64,000 nucleotides of DNA from Litoribrevibacter euphylliae (GCF_042646085.1 NZ_JBHRSZ010000004.1:558001-622000); one strand, 5' to 3'. Positions 43,574 through 51,920 are shown, counted from the first letter of the stretch. The notes: a model not told the origin generated them from the letters alone. Translations and numbers: made by a program.

Positions 43574-44107
43574 TTAGCTGTAGGCGTAAGTGCCACGAAT
43601 CGGATAGTTATTACTGCGAATCCATTCCAAACCGGATACAAGGTTTTCCAGATCCGGGCGTACAAACGGGTTGTTTGAAATGTCGACAACCTGAAGGGTG
43701 CCTTGCTCATTGATGATGAACAGACCTGGCTCCGCAAATGGGTGATCGGTTTCTTGTTCTGATCTTGGGTGTGAAATGTACAGCCCCAAAGATTTCATTT
43801 CTTCGGTGGTTAAGCCATAGAAGAGAGGGAAGTTAACGTTCAAGCGGCTGGTGTGTTCTTCCAGCTGTGCCAAGCTGTCGCCAGAAACTGCGACCACATC
43901 AATGCCGATGGCATTCAATCGAGCGGTGTACGCAGACAATTCATTCATGTATCGGGTGCACAAAGGGCAGTGGCGACCGCGATAAACAACCAGCATTTGC
44001 CAGTCAAAATTGCCTTGGGGTTTGCTTAGGTCTCTGTCCGCGACATTCAAGCCGGATTTGGTTAGGGATGGAAACGGGGCACCCGCTTCAAGTTTGAATG
44101 TTGTCAT
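43574..44107 (-). CDS. Peroxiredoxin-like AhpC/TSA protein
   Basis: Thioredoxin-fold protein of 177 residues. The active-site region VVYRGRHCPLCTRYMNEL has a CxxC in place of the single peroxidatic Cys, as in the peroxiredoxin-like AhpC/TSA subgroup (PF13911-like or PF00578). SLGLYISHPR and PGLFIINEQGTLQVVDI are later family segments. It heads an operon with ltrA and the channel gene; a 20-bp operator-like sequence shared with the hxlR/mdaB region lies 64 bp upstream. A role in peroxide or electrophile defence is inferred. Confidence 0.85.
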   Translation of the reverse strand: MTTFKLEAGAPFPSLTKSGLNVADRDLSKPQGNFDWQMLVVYRGRHCPLCTRYMNELSAYTARLNAIGIDVVAVSGDSLAQLEEHTSRLNVNFPLFYGLTTEEMKSLGLYISHPRSEQETDHPFAEPGLFIINEQGTLQVVDISNNPFVRPDLENLVSGLEWIRSNNYPIRGTYAYS

Positions 44108-44170
44108 GACGACTCTCCAATAATGTGCTTGTGATCTTTTCTATTATTGGAGAGCCGATGAGAAAAACAA

Positions 44171-44190
44171 TTAGTTGCTTTTTGGTAACC
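44171..44190 (-). promoter_or_regulatory. Shared operator-like site upstream of peroxiredoxin operon
   Basis: On the minus strand this reads GGTTACCAAAAAGCAACTAA, identical at 17 of 20 positions to the site at 44645-44664 beside the HxlR gene. It sits 64 bp upstream of the peroxiredoxin start. Confidence 0.65.
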
Positions 44191-44259
44191 TAGTGAATCT
44201 TTGGATATATCACACTGATCTGGGAATAAGTCCGACAAACGGCGTTGATCGAGCTGGAG

Positions 44260-44622
44260 TTAATTCCCGACGTTGTGTTCTTCAGACCAAATACGCAGTG
44301 TTTCTAAAATATCCAATGCCGATTGGCCAAATTCGGTAAGTTCATACGTTACTGCGACTGGGCGTTCGTTAATGACTTTTCGAACTACCATACCTTCTTC
44401 TTCAAGCTCTTTAAGCCGTTGATCTACCATCTTTTTACTGGCCCCGCCCAACATGCGGGTTAGATCATTGAATCGCACTGGCTCATCTTTTAAATGATAA
44501 ATAATGGAGCCTTTCCACTTACCGCCAATCAGTCTCATGCCCTTTTCAATCGAGCAGGGTTCATTGCAGGCGTTCTGTACCGTTTTTTTGCCTCGGGCAT
44601 CGACTTTGATGACGCTTTCCAT
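44260..44622 (-). CDS. HxlR-family transcriptional regulator
   Basis: Winged-helix regulator of 120 residues. The N-terminus has Cys residues (NACNEPCSIEKGMRLIGG) that fit redox or quinone sensing as in YodB/QorR-type HxlR proteins. The DNA-binding part is RFNDLTRMLGGASKKMVDQR with the wing VRKVINERPVAVTYELT. It is divergent from mdaB and upstream of the peroxiredoxin operon; dyads in both control regions make it the likely repressor of all three units. Confidence 0.9.
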   Translation of the reverse strand: MESVIKVDARGKKTVQNACNEPCSIEKGMRLIGGKWKGSIIYHLKDEPVRFNDLTRMLGGASKKMVDQRLKELEEEGMVVRKVINERPVAVTYELTEFGQSALDILETLRIWSEEHNVGN

Positions 44623-44644
44623 ATTAAAACCTCAAAAAATAGTA

Positions 44645-44687
44645 GGTTACCAAAAGTAAACTAATTGTATTTGGTTTACAGGTTACC
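44645..44687. promoter_or_regulatory. HxlR operator between hxlR and mdaB
   Basis: GGTTACCAAAAGTAAACTAA (44645-44664) is followed by TTGGTTTACAGGTTACC. GTAAACTAA and TTGGTTTAC form a dyad with one mismatch and a 6-bp spacer, and GGTTACC occurs on both sides. It is centred in the divergent promoter region. Confidence 0.78.
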
Positions 44688-44746
44688 ATAATAAACCACT
44701 AAGCGAAAACGCTAACAATGATTGTTTGTTAAGTGAGGATGAACCC

Positions 44747-45331
44747 ATGAGTAACGTATTAATTTTAAATGCACACCATTACTACCCATTTGCTGAAGGC
44801 AAGTTAAATGCAACCTTGGTACAGGCGGCTGAAGAATTACTTAAAGCAAAAGGGCATAAGGTAAGAATAGTCCATGTTGGTGAGACTTATGATGTTGAAG
44901 AGGAGCTTGCGAATCATCAATGGGCAGACGTTGTGTTCTTGCAATCACCCGTGAACTGGATGGGTGTACCTTGGACCTTCAAAAAGTACATGGATGACGT
45001 TTACACCGCTGGCATGGGGGGCGCTCTGTGTCATGGTGATGGTCGAAATGAATCGGCACCAAAGGAAAACTACGGGGCAGGTGGTACGTTAACGGATACC
45101 AAGTACATGCTGTCATTGACTTTCAATGCACCGGAAGAAGCCTTTAATAATCCGGATGAATACTTGTTCCAAGGCAAGAGTGTTGATGACTTGTGGTTCC
45201 CAATGCACATGAATTTCCGTTTCTTCGGTATGCAGCCTATGGAGACGTTTGTGTGCTACGACGTGATGAAGAATGCAGACGTTGAGAACGACTTCAAACG
45301 TTTCGCTGCTCATATCGATAAGCACTTTTAA
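44747..45331 (+). CDS. mdaB: MdaB-type NADPH:quinone reductase
   Basis: Flavodoxin-fold FAD/FMN enzyme of 194 residues from ATG 44747 (GAGGATG upstream), matching the length of E. coli MdaB. It reduces quinones by two electrons and so avoids semiquinone radicals. Family segments: WADVVFLQSPVNWMGVPWTF, KKYMDDVYTAGMGG, and KYMLSLTFNAPEEAFNNPDE. It is divergent from an HxlR regulator with a strong operator between, a common arrangement for quinone-responsive control. Confidence 0.92.
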   Translation: MSNVLILNAHHYYPFAEGKLNATLVQAAEELLKAKGHKVRIVHVGETYDVEEELANHQWADVVFLQSPVNWMGVPWTFKKYMDDVYTAGMGGALCHGDGRNESAPKENYGAGGTLTDTKYMLSLTFNAPEEAFNNPDEYLFQGKSVDDLWFPMHMNFRFFGMQPMETFVCYDVMKNADVENDFKRFAAHIDKHF

Positions 45332-45357
45332 TTCCATCAAATCGTCAGGTTATAAGC

Positions 45358-45382
45358 CAGGGCAATGAATTACATTGCCCTG
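45358..45382 (+). terminator. Hairpin after mdaB
   Basis: CAGGGCAATG-AATTA-CATTGCCCTG, a perfect 10-bp stem 26 bp after mdaB. There is no U-tract, so termination may be partial and the following cupin gene may be partly cotranscribed. Confidence 0.6.
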
Positions 45383-45409
45383 ATTGAAATCCAGTAGGGG
45401 GGATTACGC

Positions 45410-45841
45410 ATGTTTAAGGTTATTCAGTCTGTTTTGGTTATGGGGTTGTTGCTGATCAACCCATTAGCGAGTGCGCAAACCAACCAAGAAACGGGGGTTA
45501 ATGAAAACATACCGGCCGCTCATATAGCATCGCCAGAGATGTACCAAGTGCTGTTGGACAATGATCAGGTCTTGGTGTTGAAGATGGTGTTAAAACCGAA
45601 TCAGGCGGATGCGCTTCATCGTCATCAGGATGAAACCGTGTATTTCGAAAAAGGCGGCAAATTGAGAATTGTTACCGGTGCAGGGAAACCGCTGGAAGTT
45701 GAGGTGCCGGATGGTCATGTGATGTGGCATTCAGCCTGGAGTCATCAAGTGACCAATATTGGTGACACTGATGTAGTGGCTGTGATTGTTGAAAGTAAAG
45801 GCAGTAACCAGCTTATCAGCCAGGTGTCTGTTCAACCGTAA
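45410..45841 (+). CDS. Exported cupin-domain protein
   Basis: A 143-residue protein with a signal peptide (VIQSVLVMGLLLINPLASAQ) and a single cupin fold. HRHQDETVYFEKGG gives cupin motif 1 with two His and a Glu ligand, and WHSAWSHQVTNIG gives motif 2 with a His. It probably binds a divalent metal in the periplasm; its activity is unknown. AGTAGGGGGG precedes the ATG. It is followed 23 bp later by the DsbA-like gene, so the two are likely cotranscribed. Confidence 0.8.
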   Translation: MFKVIQSVLVMGLLLINPLASAQTNQETGVNENIPAAHIASPEMYQVLLDNDQVLVLKMVLKPNQADALHRHQDETVYFEKGGKLRIVTGAGKPLEVEVPDGHVMWHSAWSHQVTNIGDTDVVAVIVESKGSNQLISQVSVQP

Positions 45842-45864
45842 GGTACTCAGCAGAGAGGTGAAAA

Positions 45865-46536
45865 ATGAACAGTTCGTTGAATCATTCAACTTTGTTGAAG
45901 ATTGATATTCTTTCCGATGTCGTTTGCCCTTGGTGTGTGATTGGCTATAAGCGATTACAAAAGGCTATTCAGGAACTGCAATTAGAAGACAAGGTCTGTA
46001 TTGAATGGCATCCCTTTGAGTTGAATCCACAGATGAGCCCGGAGGGAGAGAACTTACGAAGTCATCTGGCGGCAAAGTATGGAACGACACTGGAAGGCAG
46101 TATTGCAGCACGAAAACATTTGACCGAGTTAGGTGCAGAGCTGGGCTTTCGTTTTAACTACTTTGATGAAATGCGAATGTATAACACTCGCAAGGCTCAT
46201 TTATTAATTCATTTGGCAAAGGAGAAGGGGCTTCAAACGGTCATGTCTGAAGCGCTTTTCGAAGCCTACTTTTCAAATCAAAAGGATATTTCAGACACTG
46301 AAGAGCTGGTTAAGGTAGCCGTTCAAGTGGGCTTTAATGAGGCTGAGGTTTGTTATGTGTTGAATGACCGATCTTTAACCGAAATGCTTCAAAGCCTTCA
46401 AGGAAAGTGGTTAAGCAATGATTTTAATGGGGTTCCTGCATTTATCTTTAATTATGGTGTAACGCTTACCGGCGCTCAGGAGATCAATACCTTTAAATCA
46501 GTGTTAACGCGAGTAATTGCAGAGGAGCTAGTTTGA
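45865..46536 (+). CDS. FrnE-like DsbA-family oxidoreductase
   Basis: Cytoplasmic thioredoxin-fold protein of 223 residues, without signal peptide. The active site is SDVVCPWCVIGYKRL (CPWC) near residue 18; WHPFELNPQMSPEGENLRSH and NTRKAHLLIHLAKEKG are typical of the FrnE/2-hydroxychromene-2-carboxylate isomerase-like branch, and NDFNGVPAFIFN gives the cis-Pro. Members of this group act in oxidative-stress defence or polyketide tailoring. It lies in the mdaB-cupin group. Confidence 0.88.
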   Translation: MNSSLNHSTLLKIDILSDVVCPWCVIGYKRLQKAIQELQLEDKVCIEWHPFELNPQMSPEGENLRSHLAAKYGTTLEGSIAARKHLTELGAELGFRFNYFDEMRMYNTRKAHLLIHLAKEKGLQTVMSEALFEAYFSNQKDISDTEELVKVAVQVGFNEAEVCYVLNDRSLTEMLQSLQGKWLSNDFNGVPAFIFNYGVTLTGAQEINTFKSVLTRVIAEELV

Positions 46537-46623
46537 GCGCGAACCGCTTTTTCTTCCCTAGTGCCGACGATTGATGATTTGAAAGGGCTGCAAAGAGAGT
46601 TGTTCTTAGCAAGCAGATTTGTT

Positions 46624-47532
46624 CTAGGGAACCTCTCTTTTTTTGTCTGTTATCTTGAGCAATTGATCTCGTATCCAGCGATGAAGCGGGTCTTGGCTGG
46701 ATCGTTGATGCCACACCGAGATGACTTCAAAGCCCGGAATGTTTTTATCCAATGTGATCTTCTTCAGGTTCGTATTGGGTAGAAGACGAGACGGTATAAA
46801 ACCACAAAGGTCACTGTGCGCAATGCAGGCTTTTGCAGCCGTAAAGGTTGGGACTGAAAGCACCACATTTCTCGGGTGGCCTTGTTCACGAAACCATTGG
46901 TTGGCGGCACCGGTAAAATCACCTCGCGAAGGGGAAACCACTAACTGAGGGATTCGAGCGATTTCTGCGATTGTCATCTCATCTTTAACCTGCTGATTAT
47001 CACAAGATGCGACACAGCAATACTCCTCAACATATAAACATTGTGAGGGGTAGTTAGGTGGCACGAAATCCGGATTACTGATAACGAGATCCACTTCTCC
47101 CGTTAACAGTGCGGAAGCTAATTGGTCGAGCTCCAGTTTCTTTATTGCCAGTTTTACGCCCGGCGCTTCTCTGCGCAGAATTTCCACCAGATAAGGCAGA
47201 ATTACAACTTGTTCTAAATCGGTAGAGCTGATCGTAAACGTTTTATTGATCGCTTGAAGATCCAATTCGTCGGGCGTGAGTAAATCCTCAAGGGCTTTCA
47301 GAATATGGTCTATCTTCGGTTGCAGTGATTCCGCATAAGGCGTAGGAATGACGCCATTGCTGGTGCGGATAAACAAGCGATCATCGAGGGTTGTTCTCAG
47401 TTTTTTCAATTGATCACTGACGGCTTGTTGGGTGACACCCAACTGATCGGCAACTCTGGACAGATTGCGTTCCTGAAGAAGGCCGTGAAGAACCCTGAGT
47501 TGTTTAATGTCGATTCTACTAAGTGCGCTCAC
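46624..47532 (-). CDS. LysR-family transcriptional regulator
   Basis: LTTR of 302 residues. The N-terminal winged HTH is QERNLSRVADQLGVTQQAVS with DDRLFIRTSNGVIPTPYAES. The effector domain follows (NKTFTISSTDLEQVVILPYL). It is divergent from the CmcJ-like oxidoreductase gene; two direct repeats GTCAGTTGGTAA lie 22-50 bp upstream of its start. It most likely controls the oxidative-enzyme cluster to its right and itself. Confidence 0.9.
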   Translation of the reverse strand: MSALSRIDIKQLRVLHGLLQERNLSRVADQLGVTQQAVSDQLKKLRTTLDDRLFIRTSNGVIPTPYAESLQPKIDHILKALEDLLTPDELDLQAINKTFTISSTDLEQVVILPYLVEILRREAPGVKLAIKKLELDQLASALLTGEVDLVISNPDFVPPNYPSQCLYVEEYCCVASCDNQQVKDEMTIAEIARIPQLVVSPSRGDFTGAANQWFREQGHPRNVVLSVPTFTAAKACIAHSDLCGFIPSRLLPNTNLKKITLDKNIPGFEVISVWHQRSSQDPLHRWIRDQLLKITDKKREVP

Positions 47533-47553
47533 TCTTCCCTCTGTTTCTAGCTA

Positions 47554-47582
47554 GTCAGTTGGTAAAAAATGTCAGTTGGTAA
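47554..47582. promoter_or_regulatory. Direct-repeat site upstream of lysR-type gene
   Basis: GTCAGTTGGTAA occurs at 47554-47565 and again at 47571-47582, exactly 17 bp apart. The location between the lysR gene and the divergent operon suits a LysR regulatory site, though the classical T-N11-A dyad is not obvious. Confidence 0.5.
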
Positions 47583-47720
47583 CCCATGTTAGTGGTCGAT
47601 GTTATTAATACAAGTTTTTATTGTATCAGTAACATTGATATCTTGTTTTTGTTTGTATCTCTGGGCTCTTAAAATCACTTTCAAATAATGAAAATGATCT
47701 GAATAGGTCAGGAGAGGGTT

Positions 47721-48512
47721 ATGTTTACCGTCAATTATGTAAAGCCAGGGCGAGATTTGGTGTATGACCAGCGACATCTTGGTCCCGGCAGCGAACAGTT
47801 AAGTGACCGTGTAGAGCAAAGATTGATTGATATTGAGGATGGGCGAGCTGCAAACACCCGATTCTCGTTGAGTGCTTCAGGCTTCGAGTTGGTTGAGGTT
47901 GATTTTAACTATGATCGTTTCGATAGTTCTTCTGGCATTAAAGACGATCTGCTTCCGGCTGTCTCGTCGTGGTTGAAATCCCGTTTGGGGGCTTCTGAGG
48001 TTCTGGTCTTTGATCATACATTTCGGTCTAAAGCCGCTAGTGAGAAAACGACTCAGCATCGTTCGCCTGTAAAAACCGCTCACAACGATTACACCTCAAA
48101 TTCTGCGGAACACCGTTTGTATCAAGAAACGATTTCGCGTCCGGAGTTAAGACAGAAACGTTTTCAATTCATCAACCTTTGGATGCCTATCTATCACAAG
48201 GTGGAAGAATCGCCTTTGGCTATGGTCGATATCAGTACGGCCAAGGAATCGGATTACCATCCGTTGAGGCTTCTTTATCCAGATCGCGAAGGTGAAATTG
48301 CTGCAATTTCATATAACCCTGATCACAAATGGTATTACTTTTCTGAGATGGCGCCGGGAGAAGCGCTGTTAATCAAAGTCTTCGATAGTGAAATGGGCAC
48401 CAAGCTCAACGGGGTGCCGCACACCGCCGTTGATCCGATAGAAGCTGCACACCCTAGTGCACTGCGAAGCAGTCTAGAAATTCGCACCATTGCGTTCTTT
48501 GAGGATCACTAA
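47721..48512 (+). CDS. CmcJ/NvfI-family oxidoreductase
   Basis: Non-heme iron-type oxygenase relative of 263 residues. Family marks are AHNDYTSNSAEHRLYQ, INLWMPIYHKVEESPLAMVD, NPDHKWYYFSEMAPGEALLI and KVFDSEMGT...PHTAVDP. The family includes CmcJ (cephamycin biosynthesis) and the fungal AsaB/NvfI-like enzymes. The His-Asp of HNDYT and a later His could bind Fe(II). AGGAGAGG precedes the ATG. It heads an operon with an aldehyde dehydrogenase one base downstream. Its bacterial catabolic context is unusual; the substrate is unknown. Confidence 0.78.
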   Translation: MFTVNYVKPGRDLVYDQRHLGPGSEQLSDRVEQRLIDIEDGRAANTRFSLSASGFELVEVDFNYDRFDSSSGIKDDLLPAVSSWLKSRLGASEVLVFDHTFRSKAASEKTTQHRSPVKTAHNDYTSNSAEHRLYQETISRPELRQKRFQFINLWMPIYHKVEESPLAMVDISTAKESDYHPLRLLYPDREGEIAAISYNPDHKWYYFSEMAPGEALLIKVFDSEMGTKLNGVPHTAVDPIEAAHPSALRSSLEIRTIAFFEDH

Positions 48513-48513
48513 T

Positions 48514-49851
48514 ATGAGTCGTCTTTATTCGGTGAACCCTCTCGATCAATCTGTGGTGGGGGATGTGGCTGTTACCACGCAAGAGCAACTGACGGAGATC
48601 GTTGAACGGGCCAAAATCGGACAACAGGCTTGGGCCAAATGTGCGCTTTCAGAGCGCGCGCAACAATTATCTGATGCCTATAAGAAGTTACTGCCCCATC
48701 AGGCGCAGCTGGCTACTTTGATCAGTCAGGAAATGGGTAAGGATTTCCGTCGCGCCAGTTATGAGGCGCATGGTGTGGTCCAAAGTGCGGCTTACATGAT
48801 TGAAGAGGCCGTTGATGCGTTTCAACCGGAACGCTTGGCGGCCAGAAGTGAGTTGCAGTATCGAGCTTTAGGAGTAGTCGGGGTTATTTCTCCGTGGAAT
48901 TACCCTTTGGCGATGGCTAACAATTTGTTGATTCCTGCGTTGGTCGCTGGCAACAGTGTGATTTTGAAACCTTCCGAACACACACCGTTGGTAGCGGATT
49001 TATTCATTCAAACACTGCAGTCCCAGTTACCAGACGGTGTCCTGCAAATTGTTCATGGTGATGGGCAAGTCGGGCAAGCGCTGGTTCAGTCCGACATACA
49101 GATGATTGCCTTTACAGGCTCCGTTGCCGCAGGTCGGAACATCATGGCCAATGCGGCGCCTCAACTGAAACGCTTGGTGATGGAATTGGGCGGTAATGAT
49201 CCGATGATTGTTCTGGCTAGCGCCGATATCAAAGCGGCGGCACGTTTTGCGGTAGCCAGTTCCTTTGAGAACGCAGGCCAAATGTGTACGTCAACAGAGC
49301 GCGTCTATGTGGATCAAAGCATTGCCGATGCTTTTTATCAGCAAGTCATGGCTGATGCCCGAAACTACCAAACCGGTGGGTGGGATGAGCCGGGTGTAAA
49401 CATAGGGCCATTAGCCTCTGCTGACCAGCATCAGCGGGTGGTGAATCAATTACAGGATGCGGAGCAGAAAGGTGCGCGTTTTCTGATGGGGCAAGCCGAT
49501 TATCCATTACCGTTTGTGGAGCCTACCGTCGTTGCTGGTATGACACCTGATATGCAACTGGAACAAACAGAAACCTTTGGGCCGGTTGTTGCGATGGCCG
49601 AATTTGAGCATGTTGAGGAAGCTATCGAGCGCGCTAATGATTCCATCTATGGCTTAGGTGCTGTGGTCTTTGGCGGACAGGATGCCGCAGCAGTCGCTGA
49701 ACAGCTAGAAGCTGGCATGGTTTCAGTAAATCAGGGTGTTGGTGGCCCAGGGGATAGCCCTTGGGTAGGGGCTAAACAAAGTGGCTTTGGGTTTCATGGC
49801 TCAAAAGCAGGGCATCGACAATTCAGTCAGGTTCGGGTGATCAATTTTTAG
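48514..49851 (+). CDS. Aldehyde dehydrogenase (succinate-semialdehyde type)
   Basis: NAD(P)-dependent aldehyde dehydrogenase, 445 residues from ATG 48514 (GAGGAT upstream). The catalytic Glu is in VMELGGNDPMIV and the nucleophilic Cys in ENAGQMCTSTERVYV; GVISPWNYPLAMANN is the cofactor-side motif. The closest look is GabD/Sad-type enzymes. It sits between the CmcJ-like and 2OG-Fe(II) oxygenase genes with 1 and 9 bp gaps, so it likely oxidises an aldehyde intermediate of the same pathway. Confidence 0.92.
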   Translation: MSRLYSVNPLDQSVVGDVAVTTQEQLTEIVERAKIGQQAWAKCALSERAQQLSDAYKKLLPHQAQLATLISQEMGKDFRRASYEAHGVVQSAAYMIEEAVDAFQPERLAARSELQYRALGVVGVISPWNYPLAMANNLLIPALVAGNSVILKPSEHTPLVADLFIQTLQSQLPDGVLQIVHGDGQVGQALVQSDIQMIAFTGSVAAGRNIMANAAPQLKRLVMELGGNDPMIVLASADIKAAARFAVASSFENAGQMCTSTERVYVDQSIADAFYQQVMADARNYQTGGWDEPGVNIGPLASADQHQRVVNQLQDAEQKGARFLMGQADYPLPFVEPTVVAGMTPDMQLEQTETFGPVVAMAEFEHVEEAIERANDSIYGLGAVVFGGQDAAAVAEQLEAGMVSVNQGVGGPGDSPWVGAKQSGFGFHGSKAGHRQFSQVRVINF

Positions 49852-49860
49852 GAGCAAACT

Positions 49861-50643
49861 ATGAAGAATGTAGAAACTTCGTCATTTTATGTCGTAGCCC
49901 GCGAACCAGGGGCTGAGAATCCATCGTTACCGACCTGGGCAAATGAGCAGCCTAACCCGGTGATGCTGGACAAAAATTACGATACGTCTGTGATTGTCAG
50001 AAAAGACGTGCCCGAGGTGCCAGCCGCCTATCAACTGTTGAATGTGTTCACACGGGAAGAGTGCCAGCGCTTCATCGAGATTACCGAGCAATTAGGCTAT
50101 CTCAAAGATGCGGCAGTGTCGTTACCCAGGGAAGTTCGCCATAACGACAACGTAACCTGGGTGACGGATCAAACCACTGGTCAGCTGATCTGGCAGCGGG
50201 TTGAGCAATTAGCGAATACCCAGTTGGATGCTTTCGACGGGAAACGTCCGGTTGGAATAAACGCTCGGTTTCGTTTTTATCGCTATGGCGAAGGTGACTT
50301 CTTTAAAAACCACATTGATGGTGCATGGCCGGGATCTCGAGTGATTGATCGTGAATTGATTACCAACGCGTATCCCGACCGTTATAGCCAGATGACTTTC
50401 TTGATTTTGTTAAGCGAGGACTTCGAAGGCGGGGCCACACGTTTCCTGGTTAACGCTGATGACCCAACACAGCCAGCACGTAGAAGCGCCTCCGTGAAAA
50501 CGGTGGATGTGCGTACTCCGGCGGGTGGTGTGTTGTGTTTTCCTCATGGTCATCACCCGTTGCATTGCTTGCACAGCTCAGAACCGATCAGCAAAGGCAC
50601 TAAATACATCATACGTACTGATATGTTGTTTGAGCTTGAGTGA
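49861..50643 (+). CDS. 2-oxoglutarate/Fe(II) oxygenase (prolyl-4-hydroxylase-like)
   Basis: Double-stranded-beta-helix oxygenase of 260 residues. The iron facial triad is given by FKNHIDGAWPGS (HxD) and the distal His in HPLHCLHSSEPI; the Arg/Lys that binds 2-oxoglutarate fits KGTKYIIRTD. RFRFYRYGEGDFF is a typical strand before the HxD. No signal peptide is seen. It follows the aldehyde dehydrogenase by nine bases. A small-molecule rather than protein substrate is inferred from the enzyme neighbours. Confidence 0.85.
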   Translation: MKNVETSSFYVVAREPGAENPSLPTWANEQPNPVMLDKNYDTSVIVRKDVPEVPAAYQLLNVFTREECQRFIEITEQLGYLKDAAVSLPREVRHNDNVTWVTDQTTGQLIWQRVEQLANTQLDAFDGKRPVGINARFRFYRYGEGDFFKNHIDGAWPGSRVIDRELITNAYPDRYSQMTFLILLSEDFEGGATRFLVNADDPTQPARRSASVKTVDVRTPAGGVLCFPHGHHPLHCLHSSEPISKGTKYIIRTDMLFELE

Positions 50644-50652
50644 TCAAGATTG

Positions 50653-50675
50653 ACCACCCTGGTTCTTAGGGTGGT
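50653..50675 (+). terminator. Hairpin between oxygenase and xdhC genes
   Basis: ACCACCCT-GGTTCTT-AGGGTGGT is a perfect 8-bp stem ten bases after the stop; a run of eight T appears about 18 bp later. It divides the LysR-side operon from the xdhC operon, and its right arm overlaps the shared operator-like site. Confidence 0.6.
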
Positions 50676-50692
50676 TACCAAAAGGTGACTAA
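50673..50692 (+). promoter_or_regulatory. Shared operator-like site upstream of xdhC
   Basis: GGTTACCAAAAGGTGACTAA matches the hxlR/mdaB site (44645-44664) at 17 of 20 positions. It lies 103 bp before xdhC, in the only promoter-sized gap of the cluster. Confidence 0.55.
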
Positions 50693-50794
50693 TTTTTTTT
50701 AATTTTCAATTCTTGGATACTGCCGGGAGGGTGAACTATTGCCCGCATTTCTTCGAGTTGAACTCATTAAACGTGGTAGCGAAGAGTAGAGCTG

Positions 50795-51862
50795 ATGGCA
50801 AATCATATTTCACATCTTTTATCGATTTGGATTGATCGTAAGGATCAAACAGAGTGGGTATTAGGTACTGTCGTTCGGACACAGGGCTCCAGCTATCGTA
50901 AGGCTGGAGCCATGATGTTGTTCAGCGGTGAGGGGGATCAATGGGGCTTGCTCAGTGGTGGCTGTCTTGAGAGCGACATTCAACGTCATGCACGAAAGGT
51001 AATGTTAACGGGGCAACCCAAAGCAGTGACTTATGACGGTAACGATGAAGATGACATCTCCTTTCAGTTAGGCATTGGTTGTGGCGGTGTTGTCGATATC
51101 TTGTTGCAGCCAATTACGAAACATAACGACTATCTGGCGTTGGAACACATGCACCACGCATTAGCCTCAGGCAAAGGCGGCGTTTATTTCCTTGATACGC
51201 GTGCAAGTGGCGATGGCTTGGCGAATCAATTTCAGGCGAATGATCAAAAAAATACAGATACGGGTTCACCATCTGGTTATCTGCTTGGTCTAAGCGGGTA
51301 TTCGTTGCCTATTCCCGTGAAACCTCGAACTCATCTATTGATTATTGGTGGTGGCGTCGATGCCAGACCACTGGCCCACATGGCTTCTGAGTTGGGATGG
51401 CAAACAACGGTCTGGGACCCGAGGCCTGCAAACGCGCGGCCTAACTTTTTTGAATCGGTCGATCATTTACTCCGGCATGGTATCGACTGTCTTAGCCAGC
51501 ACCTCAATACCTATCCAGTAGACGCAGCAGTTGTCATGAGCCATAGCATAACTCTGGATTCTTCTGCTGTGGAGGTGCTGGCTCCTTTTGAACTGAATTA
51601 TCTGGCGATGTTAGGGCCAGTTCATCGACGTCAGCAGGTGTTAGACAACGCAGGTATTAATACGTCTGATCGCTTTCAACGTCTGGCTCGATATGTCGCT
51701 GGGCCTGCTGGCCTTGATCTGGGCGGAGAGCTTCCGGAAAACATTGCCTTGTCGATTCTTGCCGAGTGTCAGGCGGTATTGGAGGGGCGTTCAGCTCAAT
51801 CTCTGAGCCTTACATTAGTGCCCGAAGAGCGGCTGACAAAACAGTTAGTGAGTAACGGATAG
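50795..51862 (+). CDS. xdhC: XdhC/CoxI-family molybdenum cofactor maturation protein
   Basis: Chaperone of 355 residues that binds molybdenum cofactor, protects it during sulfuration and inserts it into xanthine-oxidase-family enzymes. The N-terminal domain has VVRTQGSSYRKAGAMMLF and GLLSGGCLESDIQRHA; the C-terminal Rossmann domain has THLLIIGGGVDARPLAHM and AVVMSHSITLDSSAVEVL. It stands upstream of the molybdenum hydroxylase genes, the expected place. The final part has RRQQVLDNAG and GPAGLDLGGELPENIALSIL, family-typical. Confidence 0.92.
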   Translation: MANHISHLLSIWIDRKDQTEWVLGTVVRTQGSSYRKAGAMMLFSGEGDQWGLLSGGCLESDIQRHARKVMLTGQPKAVTYDGNDEDDISFQLGIGCGGVVDILLQPITKHNDYLALEHMHHALASGKGGVYFLDTRASGDGLANQFQANDQKNTDTGSPSGYLLGLSGYSLPIPVKPRTHLLIIGGGVDARPLAHMASELGWQTTVWDPRPANARPNFFESVDHLLRHGIDCLSQHLNTYPVDAAVVMSHSITLDSSAVEVLAPFELNYLAMLGPVHRRQQVLDNAGINTSDRFQRLARYVAGPAGLDLGGELPENIALSILAECQAVLEGRSAQSLSLTLVPEERLTKQLVSNG

Positions 51863-51920
51863 AGTGCAGTTTGAGAGGTTCAGTCCATATTCAGACACCA
51901 AAGCCATTAGCACGACAGAC

